DNA from: Adiantum capillus-veneris
Taxonomy: Eukaryota > Streptophyta > Polypodiopsida > Polypodiales > Pteridaceae
DNA length: 64,000 nucleotides
Assembly (NCBI GenBank): GCA_014529385.2
Contig: CM043966.1
Span: 43,541,037 to 43,605,036 of the forward strand
Direction: 5' to 3'
This document shows, piece after piece, positions 19,362 to 28,381 of this stretch. Each line of letters opens with the position of its first letter. The stretch's first letter is position 1. Below the pieces are notes generated by a model. It made no database searches, was not told the origin of the DNA, and was given only the letters and a program-made list of their open reading frames with translations. A program made the translations under genes and the position numbers.

Positions 19362-20440
19362 TGTTTTGGGGCAAAACTCACAATTGTGAGTGAATTATAT
19401 TGAACAGCCCAAAAAATTACAAGGTCTTGTCATGCTCTTGTTGAGCCATGACTATACTTACATCAGGGCAACCCCATCAACCCGCCGCCTCTTCCTTGAT
19501 ACAAAGGGTCCATGAAGTTGTCCTTTTGAGATCTTTTATTTACCGATGTCCAAGATTTTTCTCCGTCCTAGGCATTCCATCCGTTGACAACAAGGCACAA
19601 GTAGTCCTAGACCAATCCTCCGAGTGTTGCTTGCACCCGAGCGTCCATATTAGCACTTTGCTTTCTTGAGTAATTTCTGCGAAGCTTGCCACCTCAGAAC
19701 CTCCTTCAAACACACAGCGGTTTCTTGTCTACCATACATTATGTAAGAAGCAATATCTGACGATTTGAGTGCTGAGGAGGAAGGCAGGACTTCCTGAATT
19801 TTTGCCTCCAAGGAATCGGTCAATCTTGAAGAAACTAATTTTCCATGTTCTTTGGACCCACTTGCATATTTTCCCTGCAAGGCCTTTAATAGTTGGGCAG
19901 TCCATGAATAGGTGGGCCAGATCTTTTGTAGCCATCCTACACCCCAAGCATTGATCTGACCCAATCCCTCTCTCCTGAATCTTCACCCCCGTCGGTAGAG
20001 CACCCCAAATTACCAGGCAAGGTCTTAGGCATTGGTCTTAGAGCAAGGTACACCTGTTTCATGAAAATTTTTATGCCTTGAACTCATTCTAAGGTATAGA
20101 ACTCCTTTTTGTTTTGAGTGATTGGAAGAGTAATGGAATGCCGGCTAAAGGGCAAGCAAGGATAGAAGGGAAAAGTTGATTTCAATTTGCTGAAAGTCCT
20201 TGGAAGTTAGCCAAATCAATGTGGACTTTAGAGCCATATCTTGGAAAAGAGCATGTGGATCCATATCAGTGTATTTGGTTATGCAATTGTCAATAACACA
20301 TGGCATTGAGCAACCACCATTTTTCCAATGTCAATCTGTCTAAGACACTTGACGTAACATACACTTCCAAAAGTGTACCTTATGTAAAGGATCTTTTAAA
20401 CAAATAATGCCCTTGTGCTATCCGGGGTCTACCTTTCAAA
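19362..20440 (-). mobile_element. LINE tail G with zf-RVT coding remains
   Basis: The minus strand carries LINE C-terminal coding remains and ends in the perfect hairpin ACTCACAATTGTGAGT (about 19376-19391), with the same following bases as the tails at 8263 and 9382. The poly(A) is degenerate (TTTCTTTTGTTTT). The 5' limit is uncertain. Coding similarity fades near 20060, and 20440 is a guess. Confidence 0.72.
19650..20040 (-). pseudogene. LINE zf-RVT domain, frameshifted
   Basis: The minus strand reads WGALPTGVKIQERGIGSDQ, then CLGCRMATKDLAHLFMDCP, the CxxC...H...C zinc-binding segment at the end of plant L1 ORF2 proteins. After a frame change near 19740 it continues as RQETAVCLKEVLRWQASQKL. 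Its role in L1 is nucleic-acid binding after the RT. This copy lacks the RT and endonuclease. Confidence 0.82.
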
Positions 20441-20687
20441 AATATCTATAGCATAGGCATTTCGGAGGTATGTATACTTCTATACTATATATAATGCAGC
20501 TTAAATTTTTCAAGCTCAAAGAACCTCCACGTGTCGATCTCCCCTTTCTCCTACAAAGAACACTGCTCGCACTTAATGGGTCTGATGACATCACCGATTA
20601 GCATAGGGGAAGAGATTCCACACTGCAGGAGCTACACGGGAACTTGGAATAGATCATCATCACCTCATGTGTGTAGGTGTGCCAAAT

Positions 20688-20689
<2 letters not shown>
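20441..20689. other. Gene-free stretch
   Basis: No supported feature lies between the LINE remains and the GA tracts. Confidence 0.4.
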
Positions 20690-20736
<47 letters not shown>

Positions 20737-20798
20737 GACATGAGGAGACTTGTAGTCTCCTATGCGTTCGTGCACGCAAAGACCCAGTACTGTCAAAC

Positions 20799-20843
<45 letters not shown>
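20690..20843. repeat. Two (GA)n tracts
   Basis: Tracts at 20690-20735 and 20800-20843 are separated by 64 bp. The second abuts the first recognisable codons of the P450 relic. Confidence 0.97.
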
Positions 20844-20846
<3 letters not shown>

Positions 20847-21318
20847 CAATTGGAGAAACAGGAGAGAGATGGGCTCAACATCGCCGTATCATCAATCCAA
20901 CGTTCTTTGTGGAAAAATTGAAGGTTCTTTGGTCTGTTTTTCAAAAGGTTTCATAGGGTTAGCTCTAATTGTTGCTTTTTTTTTAACGCCATAGTTGATG
21001 ACTCCAACAATGATAGCTTGCATTCAAGCAACTTTAATAGACAAGTGGGAGAGTGAACTTGATGGCCATGCAACAAACGAAATTCATGTCCATAAAGAAC
21101 TTGAAGTCCTTAAAGCTGACATTATAGCCCATATTGCATTCGGGAGAAGCTATAAAGAAGGGATGCAAGTTTTTAAGCTTCGGCAAAAGCAGCAAGTGAT
21201 TGTTGCCAAGCGCTTGCAATCCACCTATTCTTCGATCGAGTTTTGGCCAATTTTTGGCGTGTTCAGCTCTATCTATGGTACATTGATTTCAAGAATTGGC
21301 ATACAATTTAATAAGGGA

Positions 21319-21343
21319 ACACACACACACACACACACACACC
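21319..21343. repeat. (AC)n microsatellite
   Basis: About 12 AC units just outside the left end of the foldback element. Confidence 0.95.
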
Positions 21344-21642
21344 CCTTCACACACACTTGGTCATATTTGATCATAGAGGGGCGGTTATGGAGCGAACTCA
21401 ACGGAGCGAGTTTTGGAGCGAGCTTTTTTTATTTTCATCCCACTACCACTACCTCCCATTGCCGCCCCTTAGCACCCATTGCCACCACCAACTTAGCCCA
21501 TCACTGGTGGTTAGTGGTGCTAACTTACTACCACCATATGTGCCGCCCCTAATCCTACAACTATAGCCCATTTCTGCCCCTCCCTCCAGTGGAGTAGCCA
21601 AGAACCTCCTCCTTCTTCTCTGTGTGTGTGTTGTCAGCCCCT

Positions 21643-21643
<1 letters not shown>

Positions 21644-21675
<32 letters not shown>

Positions 21676-21715
21676 TCTTTCTCCCCTCACCCCTTCTCTT
21701 TCTATCAGCCCCTCC

Positions 21716-21758
<43 letters not shown>

Positions 21759-21835
21759 GGCCCCTTCTCTTCTCCCTCTCCCCCCTCCCCCTCTCTCCCT
21801 CTCACGATCCCTCTAACCCATCCCCTCTACTACCT

Positions 21836-21881
<46 letters not shown>

Positions 21882-21897
21882 CGCCCCTCCCCTCTCG

Positions 21898-21976
<79 letters not shown>
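21644..21976. repeat. Poly-C, (TC)n x3, (TG)n cluster
   Basis: A 30-base C-run (21644-21673), TC tracts at 21719-21754, 21839-21879 and 21900-21944, and a TG tract at 21945-21976 follow one another. All the long frames here (SL, PP and CV runs) are artefacts of these repeats. Confidence 0.97.
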
Positions 21977-21977
<1 letters not shown>

Positions 21978-21983
21978 ACGCGC

Positions 21984-22329
21984 TAATAGAAAGAGGAAAA
22001 TGGTATAACCTTTGTATCGCCCAAGTGTGGTAGATTGATTATCCCATTTCCCTCTTGAATAACAGGTCTTGAGTTTAACTTTCGTATCTTTGAGGTCTCT
22101 TGGGATAGTTTCCTACGATGTTAAAATCCTCTTCTTCTCGGGTGTGTGTGTGTGTGTGTGTGTGGGTGTGTGTTAATAAAAAGAGGAAAACGGTATAACC
22201 TTTCTATCAGCCAAGTGTGGTAGATTGGTTATGCCATTTCCCTCTTGAATAACAAGTCTTGAGTTCAACTCGCGTCGTTGAGGTCTCTTCGGATAGTTTC
22301 CTACGATGTTTAAATCCTCTTCTTCTTCT
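21984..22329. repeat. Tandem duplication, period about 190 bp
   Basis: The series AAGAGGAAAA - GGTATAACCTTT - CCAAGTGTGGTAGATTG - CATTTCCCTCTTGAATAACA - GATAGTTTCCTACGATG starts at 21984 and again at 22174, with a (TG)n tract between. A partial third copy (GGATAGTTTCCTATGACGG) occurs at about 39676-39722. Confidence 0.92.
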
Positions 22330-22356
22330 TCTACTTCTTTCCCTCCCTCCATATCT

Positions 22357-22360
<4 letters not shown>

Positions 22361-22393
<33 letters not shown>

Positions 22394-22748
22394 ATGACAT
22401 GGAAAGATTACCTCCTTTCCATGTGACTGGACACACCCTCCTTGTCTCTCACAAGGACCGAGATCACTCAGCTCATTAGAGAGGACTTGATTAAGTTAGA
22501 CACTAGGAGGACATGGATATAGCCTATGGTTGTGCATGGCACAAAGAGGGCTTTCTACAGAGAACATCTCCTTGAGCTTACAGAGGATGGTTTTGTGACC
22601 AGGCCTGCCTGATTGAACACTCATCTATCCCATGGATTACGATATGTTATTGGATAGATGCGGACATCATTACATCAATTAGAGATTGAGGCTGACAAAT
22701 TTAGAGGATTACCATCAAAGGCTAGGGTTGAGAGTGAGCGAGGTGTGG

Positions 22749-22812
<64 letters not shown>

Positions 22813-22967
22813 AAGCAATAGCGATATCACTATTGCTTGGGCTTGGTTTTTTTTTTCTTTTTTTCCTAAAGAACCCCCTTCCCCCCCACTCTTCCCCTCT
22901 TTTAAAGAAGAAAGAAAAAGAAGGCATGCCCCCCGCCCTCTCTCCCTCTCACAATTTCTACCCTCCC

Positions 22968-23010
<43 letters not shown>

Positions 23011-23171
23011 CCCCCCCCTTGCCACACCTCGCTCTCTCTCAACCCTAGCCTCTGTTGGTACTCCTCTAAATCTTCCAGCCTCAATCTCTATTGATGTGAT
23101 GATGCACGCATTTGTCCAATAACACATCGTAATCCATGGGATAGATGAGTGTTCCCGTAGGAGCTCCCCCC

Positions 23172-23214
<43 letters not shown>

Positions 23215-23227
23215 TCACTCCATATCT

Positions 23228-23275
<48 letters not shown>
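22361..23275. repeat. (TC)n/(GA)n cluster
   Basis: Tracts at about 22361-22391 (TC), 22750-22809 (GA), 22975-23009 (TC), 23179-23210 (TC) and 23231-23275 (TC). The changes between GA and TC reflect inversion of the flanking sequence. Confidence 0.95.
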
Positions 23276-23281
<6 letters not shown>

Positions 23282-23628
23282 AACCTCTGATGGTACTCTC
23301 TAAATCTTCTAGCCGCAATCTCTAACTGATGTGATGATGTGCGCATCTTTTGAATAACACATCGTAATCCATGGGATAGATGAGTGTTCACGTAGGCACG
23401 TTTGATCACAAAACCATCCTCTGTAAGCTCAAGGAGATGCTCTCTGTAGAAATCCATCTTCGTGCCAAGCACATGCATAGGCTGTATCCATGTCCTCCTA
23501 GTGTCTAACTGAATCAAGTCATGTCTAATGAGTTGCGTGATCTTGGTTTGTGTGAGAGACAAGGAGGGTGCGTCTCGTGAATAATTGGAGAGGGGGTAAT
23601 CTATCCATGTCAAGGGGGGGGGGGGGGG

Positions 23629-23630
<2 letters not shown>
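22420..23630. repeat. Internal inverted repeat of the foldback element
   Basis: The segment at about 22430-22749 is matched in reverse by about 23276-23570, with roughly 300 bp shared. A shorter third, inverted copy lies at about 23030-23160. Shared words include CATCTATCCCATGGATTACG and CACTAGGAGGACATGGATA (the reverse complements occur in the right copies). Each copy ends in a (GA)n or (TC)n tract. Confidence 0.88.
23276..23570 (-). pseudogene. Unidentified conserved coding segment
   Basis: The minus strand is open for about 100 codons, reading (in pieces) TQTKITQLIRHDLIQLDTRR, MDFYREHLLELTEDGFVIKR and MRTSSHQLEIAARRFREYHQ. The same peptide, with substitutions and stops, is recoverable from the inverted copy at 22430-22749 (MRTSLHQLEIEADKFRGLPS). 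This suggests a captured or element-encoded exon. I do not recognise the family. Confidence 0.4.
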
Positions 23631-23682
<52 letters not shown>

Positions 23683-23786
23683 GGGGGGAGGTGGGGGCAG
23701 GGAGAGAGAGGGGGGGAATACAGGGGGAGAGAGGGGTGACAGGGGGTGGACACACACACACACAAAGGGTGAGGGGAGGTGGGGGC

Positions 23787-23859
<73 letters not shown>
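23614..23859. repeat. Poly-G, (GA)n and (CA)n cluster
   Basis: G-run 23614-23629, GA 23630-23679, CA about 23752-23765 and GA about 23791-23859, separated by G-rich sequence. Confidence 0.95.
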
Positions 23860-23860
<1 letters not shown>

Positions 23861-24337
23861 CATGAGTATAGAGTGATAGGGAAAAGAGAGAGGAAGAAGG
23901 GAGTGGAGGACCTTGTGGAAGGGAGGCAGGTTGCTGGAAGACAAGATGGAGGAAGGGAAGGCAGTTATAGGAGTAGCTGGAGAGAGGAGGTGGAGGATGT
24001 TGGAGGAGGAGGTTCAGGAGGAGGAGCAAGGGAAGAGGAGGAAGCACATGGGCCGCGAGAGGAGGAAGGGGAGGTAGGGACGGTGGTCCTAAAAATAAAA
24101 AAAGCTCGCTTCAATGCTCGCTCCGTTGAGCTCGCTTGAAGACCTAACTCTAATCATAGATGGTTTGACTGCTATTTTATTGCAAGGCTTTTTGGCTGCA
24201 TCAGCACTTATCCCATTATTGCCTCTGCCTTCTTGCAAATACTTACTTACACCAGGTAATATATATGCTTGGAGATTGAACAAAGAGATATTGTCACACA
24301 AAAGCACATCCTCCCTCTTCCCCTTTTGTTCTCTACT

Positions 24338-24555
24338 ACACACACACACACACACACACACATAAATAAATAAAAATAGAGAAATTAGAGAATCCATTAC
24401 AACATACCTCGTTCATTAGGAAATGGTTGTTTCGCACGGCTTGTTTGAAATAGTTGTTTTGCTAAGCACGTTTGAAAATGGTTGCTTTGCTATGCACGTT
24501 TGGAAATGATTGATTTGTCACGCACGTTTTGAAAATGATTGTTTGGATAGTGTTA

Positions 24556-24597
<42 letters not shown>

Positions 24598-24697
24598 AGA
24601 GAGGGAGAGAAATGTTAGATAAAGAGAGAAATGTTAAATAGAGAGAGAGAAATAGATAAAGAGGGAGAGAAATGTTAGAGAGAGAGAGAGAGAATTA

Positions 24698-24770
<73 letters not shown>

Positions 24771-24952
24771 AGAGAGGGAGAGAAATGTTAAATAGAGAGA
24801 GAAATAGATAAAGAGGGAGATAAATGTTAGATAGAGAGAGAGAAATAGATAAAGAGAGTGAGAGAGAAAAAGAGAGAGAGAAATGTTAGATAAAGAGAGA
24901 GGGAGAGAGAGGGGGGGGGGGAGAGAGAGATAGATAGATAGATAGATAGATT
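24338..24952. repeat. (CA)n, (GA)n, (TG)n and (GATA)n region
   Basis: CA at 24338-24362, GA at 24560-24593, TG at about 24698-24734, GA at 24735-24765, repeated GAGAGAAATGTTA-type units between 24594 and 24900, and GATA units at 24927-24952. The GATA block adjoins the 3' end of the LINE on its right and probably is that LINE's tail. Confidence 0.93.
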
Positions 24953-24990
24953 TTATTATCGTCCTCGGAGGTCAAATATGACCTATGGGA
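24953..24990 (-). other. LINE-2 3' end hairpin
   Basis: On the minus strand GGTCATATTTGACC forms a five-base stem with a four-base loop (about 24971-24984). It lies about 20 bp before the (TATC)n tail. Terminal hairpins of this sort are RT recognition sites in some LINEs. Function here is inferred. Confidence 0.5.
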
Positions 24991-25228
24991 CCAAAGTTAC
25001 ATGTGATGTAGTATGTGTATAGCTGATGAGTGACTCTCGATGCTCCAAAATTGTAGTGATGAGAGTCGCAATGGAGAGCCCACACTTTGGCTGGGAGAGG
25101 AAAGTGTGTAGGTTTAAGTTATGGCTGAAAATGTGAGAGAAGCAAGTTCGGATGTGATCAAAAGCTGAGCACTCTAGTAGTGTGTGGTACTCAGACTCTC
25201 GAACTTGCAGTGAGCATAATGTGCACAA
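24983..25228 (-). pseudogene. LINE-2 C-terminal zinc finger
   Basis: Directly after the TGA at 25229-25231 the same frame continues LCTLCSLQVRESEYHTLLEC, a CxxC...H...C finger like that ending many LINE ORF2 proteins. In an unmutated copy it would belong to the RT polypeptide. Confidence 0.82.
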
Positions 25229-27316
25229 TCAATTTGACTCTTCTCCATTGCCCCAACGCCCTATCTCGCATCGAAGGAAATGGGAGCTAAGCCGAATTGT
25301 TGCGATAGTGCGTATCGCGGACAAGGGAATAGGCTCAAGCATGTAAGTGTGAGTACGGTTTCCTCTCTCAGCGAAGAACATGGTTTTGTAGTTGGGGGCA
25401 ATATAGGTGGTGTAATGTATGAAGCTTGACCCACCGGATTTCTCCCAAGCCGTAATACATTGGTGTTGTAGAAAAGCTTCATTCACTTGAGAGTCAATTG
25501 AAGCATCATGTAGCAGGTGTAATGCATCCCATCTCCCAAACCACTTCTTTATGTCTTGCATCCATCCCGTGCTCAAGATCTTGCTTTTATGCGTCTTTTG
25601 AACTTTTTTGCTTGCTTCCCATGCAATTGTAGGAAGTCGATGTGAGGGGTTTTGACGCATCTTTATCATGTACTCCACAACCCTTTTCATGCCCATAACC
25701 TCAATTGGAAGAGATCCCGACTCAAGAAGTAGGAGCATATATGGTGTTTGTGTCTTAACTTGGAGAAAGTTTGTAAGAAAACGCTTTTGGACATTCTCAA
25801 ACTCTTTCCAAGTAGACTTTGAGATGCTCCCGCCCCACACTTCAACTCCATAAAGAAGAACCGGTGTCACCAATGCATCAAAAAGATACTTCTTGAGAAC
25901 CCAACACTTGATGTTTCCCACATTACACATGTTCTCAAATGCATAATATGCTCTTTTTTCCGCTTCCAAATGACGCATAGCACATTCATGCCACTTGTGA
26001 TTGGATGGAACCTCAAGGCCAAGGTACTTAAAGCTCTCAACAACTTCAAGTGTCTCGTTGTTGTACACAATGCATGGCTTCTCCTTATGATTGGTTTTTA
26101 CAAGCATAACCTTTGTTTTGGATTCATTTACAATCAACCCACTATGCAAGCAAAAGTTCTCAAGGACAACCATAAGCTTTTGTGCATCTTCTAAAGTGTG
26201 TGCTAGAAGCACTACATCATCCGCATACAACAAAAGCATGATTACCTCATTGCAAATAGTGACCTCTTCAATGCCTTCTTCTTGCATAAAGTCAAGTACC
26301 ATTTGTTCCAATTGATCGATGCATAGACCAAAGAGAGTTGGTGACAATGGACATCCTTGTTTAACCCCAATAGTGCTTACAAAAATTTCTGAAATTTCTC
26401 TTCCCATGCGCAATTGACAAATCACCTTCTCATAGATTCGAGAAACCGCAAGCATAAACTCACTTGGCACTTGGAGTTCTTCCATCCTTCTCCACAAATT
26501 GTTACGTGGAATCATATCAAAGGCTTTCTTAAAGTCCACAAAACAACAATACAATTGCTTGCCTTTCAACCGACTTTCCTGCATAAGAACACGAAGAGTG
26601 ACAAGATGATCAATGGTGCTATGGCATCGACGAAAACCCGCTTGTCCCTTTGCACGCTTGTCATTCTCTTCAGCCCAATCACTCAATTTCATCTCCATTA
26701 TGCACCCAAACAACTTTGCCATAAGAGACCCAATCATTATAGTCCGGTAGTTGCTTACATTCTTTACATCCCCTCCTTTATGCAAAGGCTTAACCCAATT
26801 AGTACTCCAATCATAAGGCATACCATGTTGAAGTGCAAGGTTGAACATATCACACATCCACTCATGGGTAAAATCTCCCGTCCATTTGATCATCTCCGGC
26901 TTGATACCTTGAAGATCTCCCGCTTTGCGAGTGGCCAACTTTTCAAGCCCACCGCATACATCCTTAATAGTAAAAAAAGACGGCATACATGGGAGTGAAC
27001 CATAAAATGGCATTTTTTCAGTATTTGCTTGCTCATATAATTGCCTACAATGTGTGTACATATCCACTAGACTCAAGTTACCAAAATTCTCAACCCGCTT
27101 GCCTCTCAAGTTTCTCCAAAATCTTTCACATGCATGTGTCTTTTCTTGGACTTGAAATTCTTGTTGCTTTACTTCCCATCTTCTTCTCTTCTTTTGAATC
27201 AATGCCTTGTATGTATGCAAATGACTTTGATAGTTGTCTTTGTCCATAGTTGCATCAAGCTTTATCAAGGACTTTCGAGCATCTTGACATTCTTTATCAA
27301 ACCACCTTTTGCGTTA
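25229..27316 (-). CDS. LINE-2 reverse transcriptase
   Basis: A long frame in phase with the endonuclease. From the first ATG-equivalent near 27268 it has 679 codons. The RT blocks are NWVKPLHKGGDVKNVSNYR (about 157-175), FVDFKKAFDMIPR (243-255), GVKQGCPLSPTLF (301-313) and the intact catalytic box LLLYADDVVLL (345-355). The thumb and C-terminal regions follow (SFKYLGLEVPSN, LLYGVEVWGG). No RNase H is seen. It performs target-primed reverse transcription. Only the flanking stops argue against activity. Confidence 0.92.
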
Positions 27317-27355
27317 TCTATCTTTGTTGATACCATGGAGATGCTTTATGGCAAA

Positions 27356-28381
27356 TCATTCTTCCGCACAAGAACAAATAGCTTTCTTGAAAGCTTCCCA
27401 TTTAGTTTCCAATGGTGCATCACATTGAAGCTTTGTCATCCATAATTTTTGCTCAACCATTTCAATGTACATTGGTGCCCGTTTGAAATCCATACATAGT
27501 GATAACTTCTCTTTCCTTTGGCTGAGATTATCATGCTTAGTTGCTTCTCCACATGAAAGGTCAATACATAAGGTGCGATGGTCGGATTCCGGGGTCCATT
27601 GACCAAACATAAAACTCTTTATGCGATACATGATGGCTTCAGAGAGTAGCATATAGTCAATCACACTATCCCCATTATGTCTCCTACATGTAAATCCATT
27701 GGTTCCACTCCACAAAGATACACCATTGGCAATGAGCATACCCGTGCTATTACACATGTGTAAAAGTAACTTTCCATAGTGATCTGGCTCTTTCTCATCC
27801 ATTGAAGTACGATCATACAAGTGAACTTCCTCCAACTCCCTTGAAATGTATGACATATCAAATTTTTGAGTATCATGTTGTAATGTTTTTGTGCGAGCAT
27901 TCATATCCCCAAATACAATAACATCACCTTCACCTTTGAAATAAGCAATGTCCTCTTCCAAATCTGAAAATGGTTGATCTTTATCCATGCAAGCATAAAA
28001 GGGAGAATCATGATGAGGAATGTAGCAACCGGCTACAAAAATGGGTGCTCTTTTTGGTGTCATAATTTTCAGCCATACATAACGTTTGTACTTGTCATCT
28101 TTCACAATTGATACAAAATCTTCCAATCCTTTCTTAACCATACATGCTAACCCTCCTTGTCCTCTTCGTTGCTTGAGATTCTTTGACCACATCAATGAAT
28201 GTACATTGTAATCCTCCAAGCCGTTAATCCTTTGTGTATCATTCTCCCAAGTTTCAACAAGAAGTACAACATCGGCTTTGCTTGTTAGTTCATCAATGCC
28301 AACCCCCGCATTCCATGGGTATCCATTACAATTCCAAAAGCATATTTTCAATTGTAACTCGGTCTCATAGGTCACGCATCC
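27356..28381 (-). CDS. LINE-2 AP endonuclease domain
   Basis: A 339-codon frame in phase with ORF1. The start is uncertain: a GTG at 28375, or continuation from the TAG at 28384. APE-family motifs are all present, with approximate residue positions counted from 28375: NCNG 15-18, ETW 41-43, FGDMNART 155-162, SVIDYML 237-243 and SDHRTL 264-269. The domain nicks target DNA so the RT can start. The catalytic residues visible in these motifs look intact. The frame ends in a TGA, after which the same phase continues 12 codons to a TAA and then into the RT. Confidence 0.88.
   Translation of the reverse strand, partial: GCVTYETELQLKICFWNCNGYPWNAGVGIDELTSKADVVLLVETWENDTQRINGLEDYNVHSLMWSKNLKQRRGQGGLACMVKKGLEDFVSIVKDDKYKRYVWLKIMTPKRAPIFVAGCYIPHHDSPFYACMDKDQPFSDLEEDIAYFKGEGDVIVFGDMNARTKTLQHDTQKFDMSYISRELEEVHLYDRTSMDEKEPDHYGKLLLHMCNSTGMLIANGVSLWSGTNGFTCRRHNGDSVIDYMLLSEAIMYRIKSFMFGQWTPESDHRTLCIDLSCGEATKHDNLSQRKEKLSLCMDFKRAPMYIEMVEQKLWMTKLQCDAPLETKWEAFKKAICSCAEE

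Larger units (their letters stand above)
21378..24152. mobile_element. Foldback-type element in a P450 intron
   Basis: The ends are inverted copies: CTCAACGGAGCGAG followed by GGAGCGAGC or GAAGCGAGC and then a T-run/ATTTT, at about 21388-21436 and, reversed, at 24088-24140. An 8-bp direct repeat ATCATAGA (21370-21377 and 24153-24160) flanks the unit, consistent with a hAT- or Mutator-sized target duplication. The interior is dominated by (TC)n, (TG)n, poly-C and (GA)n runs plus internal inverted repeats. No transposase is seen, so it would be non-autonomous. Confidence 0.65.
20845..24300 (+). pseudogene. Cytochrome P450 (CYP72 clan) relic, split
   Basis: Three pieces align in order with CYP72-clan P450s. 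At 20850-20950, GERWAQHRRIINPTFFVEKL is the C-helix region WxxxR. At about 20992-21235 comes KWESELDG, then EIHVHKELEVLKADIIAHIA, FGRSYKEGMQVFKLRQKQQ and VIVAKRLQSTY. At about 24225-24300, KYLLTPGNIYAWRLNKEI corresponds to the YLPT.xN...W.L.KEI segment. Known members are membrane-bound haem monooxygenases of hormone and specialised metabolism. The N-terminus, I-helix, ExxR and haem-binding cysteine are absent. A TAG lies in the short gap before 20992. The last gap, presumably an intron, holds the foldback element at 21378-24152. Confidence 0.8.

Noticed and set aside
21622-23944. Many open frames with SLSLSL, RERERE or CVCVCV runs
   Set aside because: Produced by dinucleotide microsatellites. 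No conserved residues outside the repeats except the module at 23276-23570.
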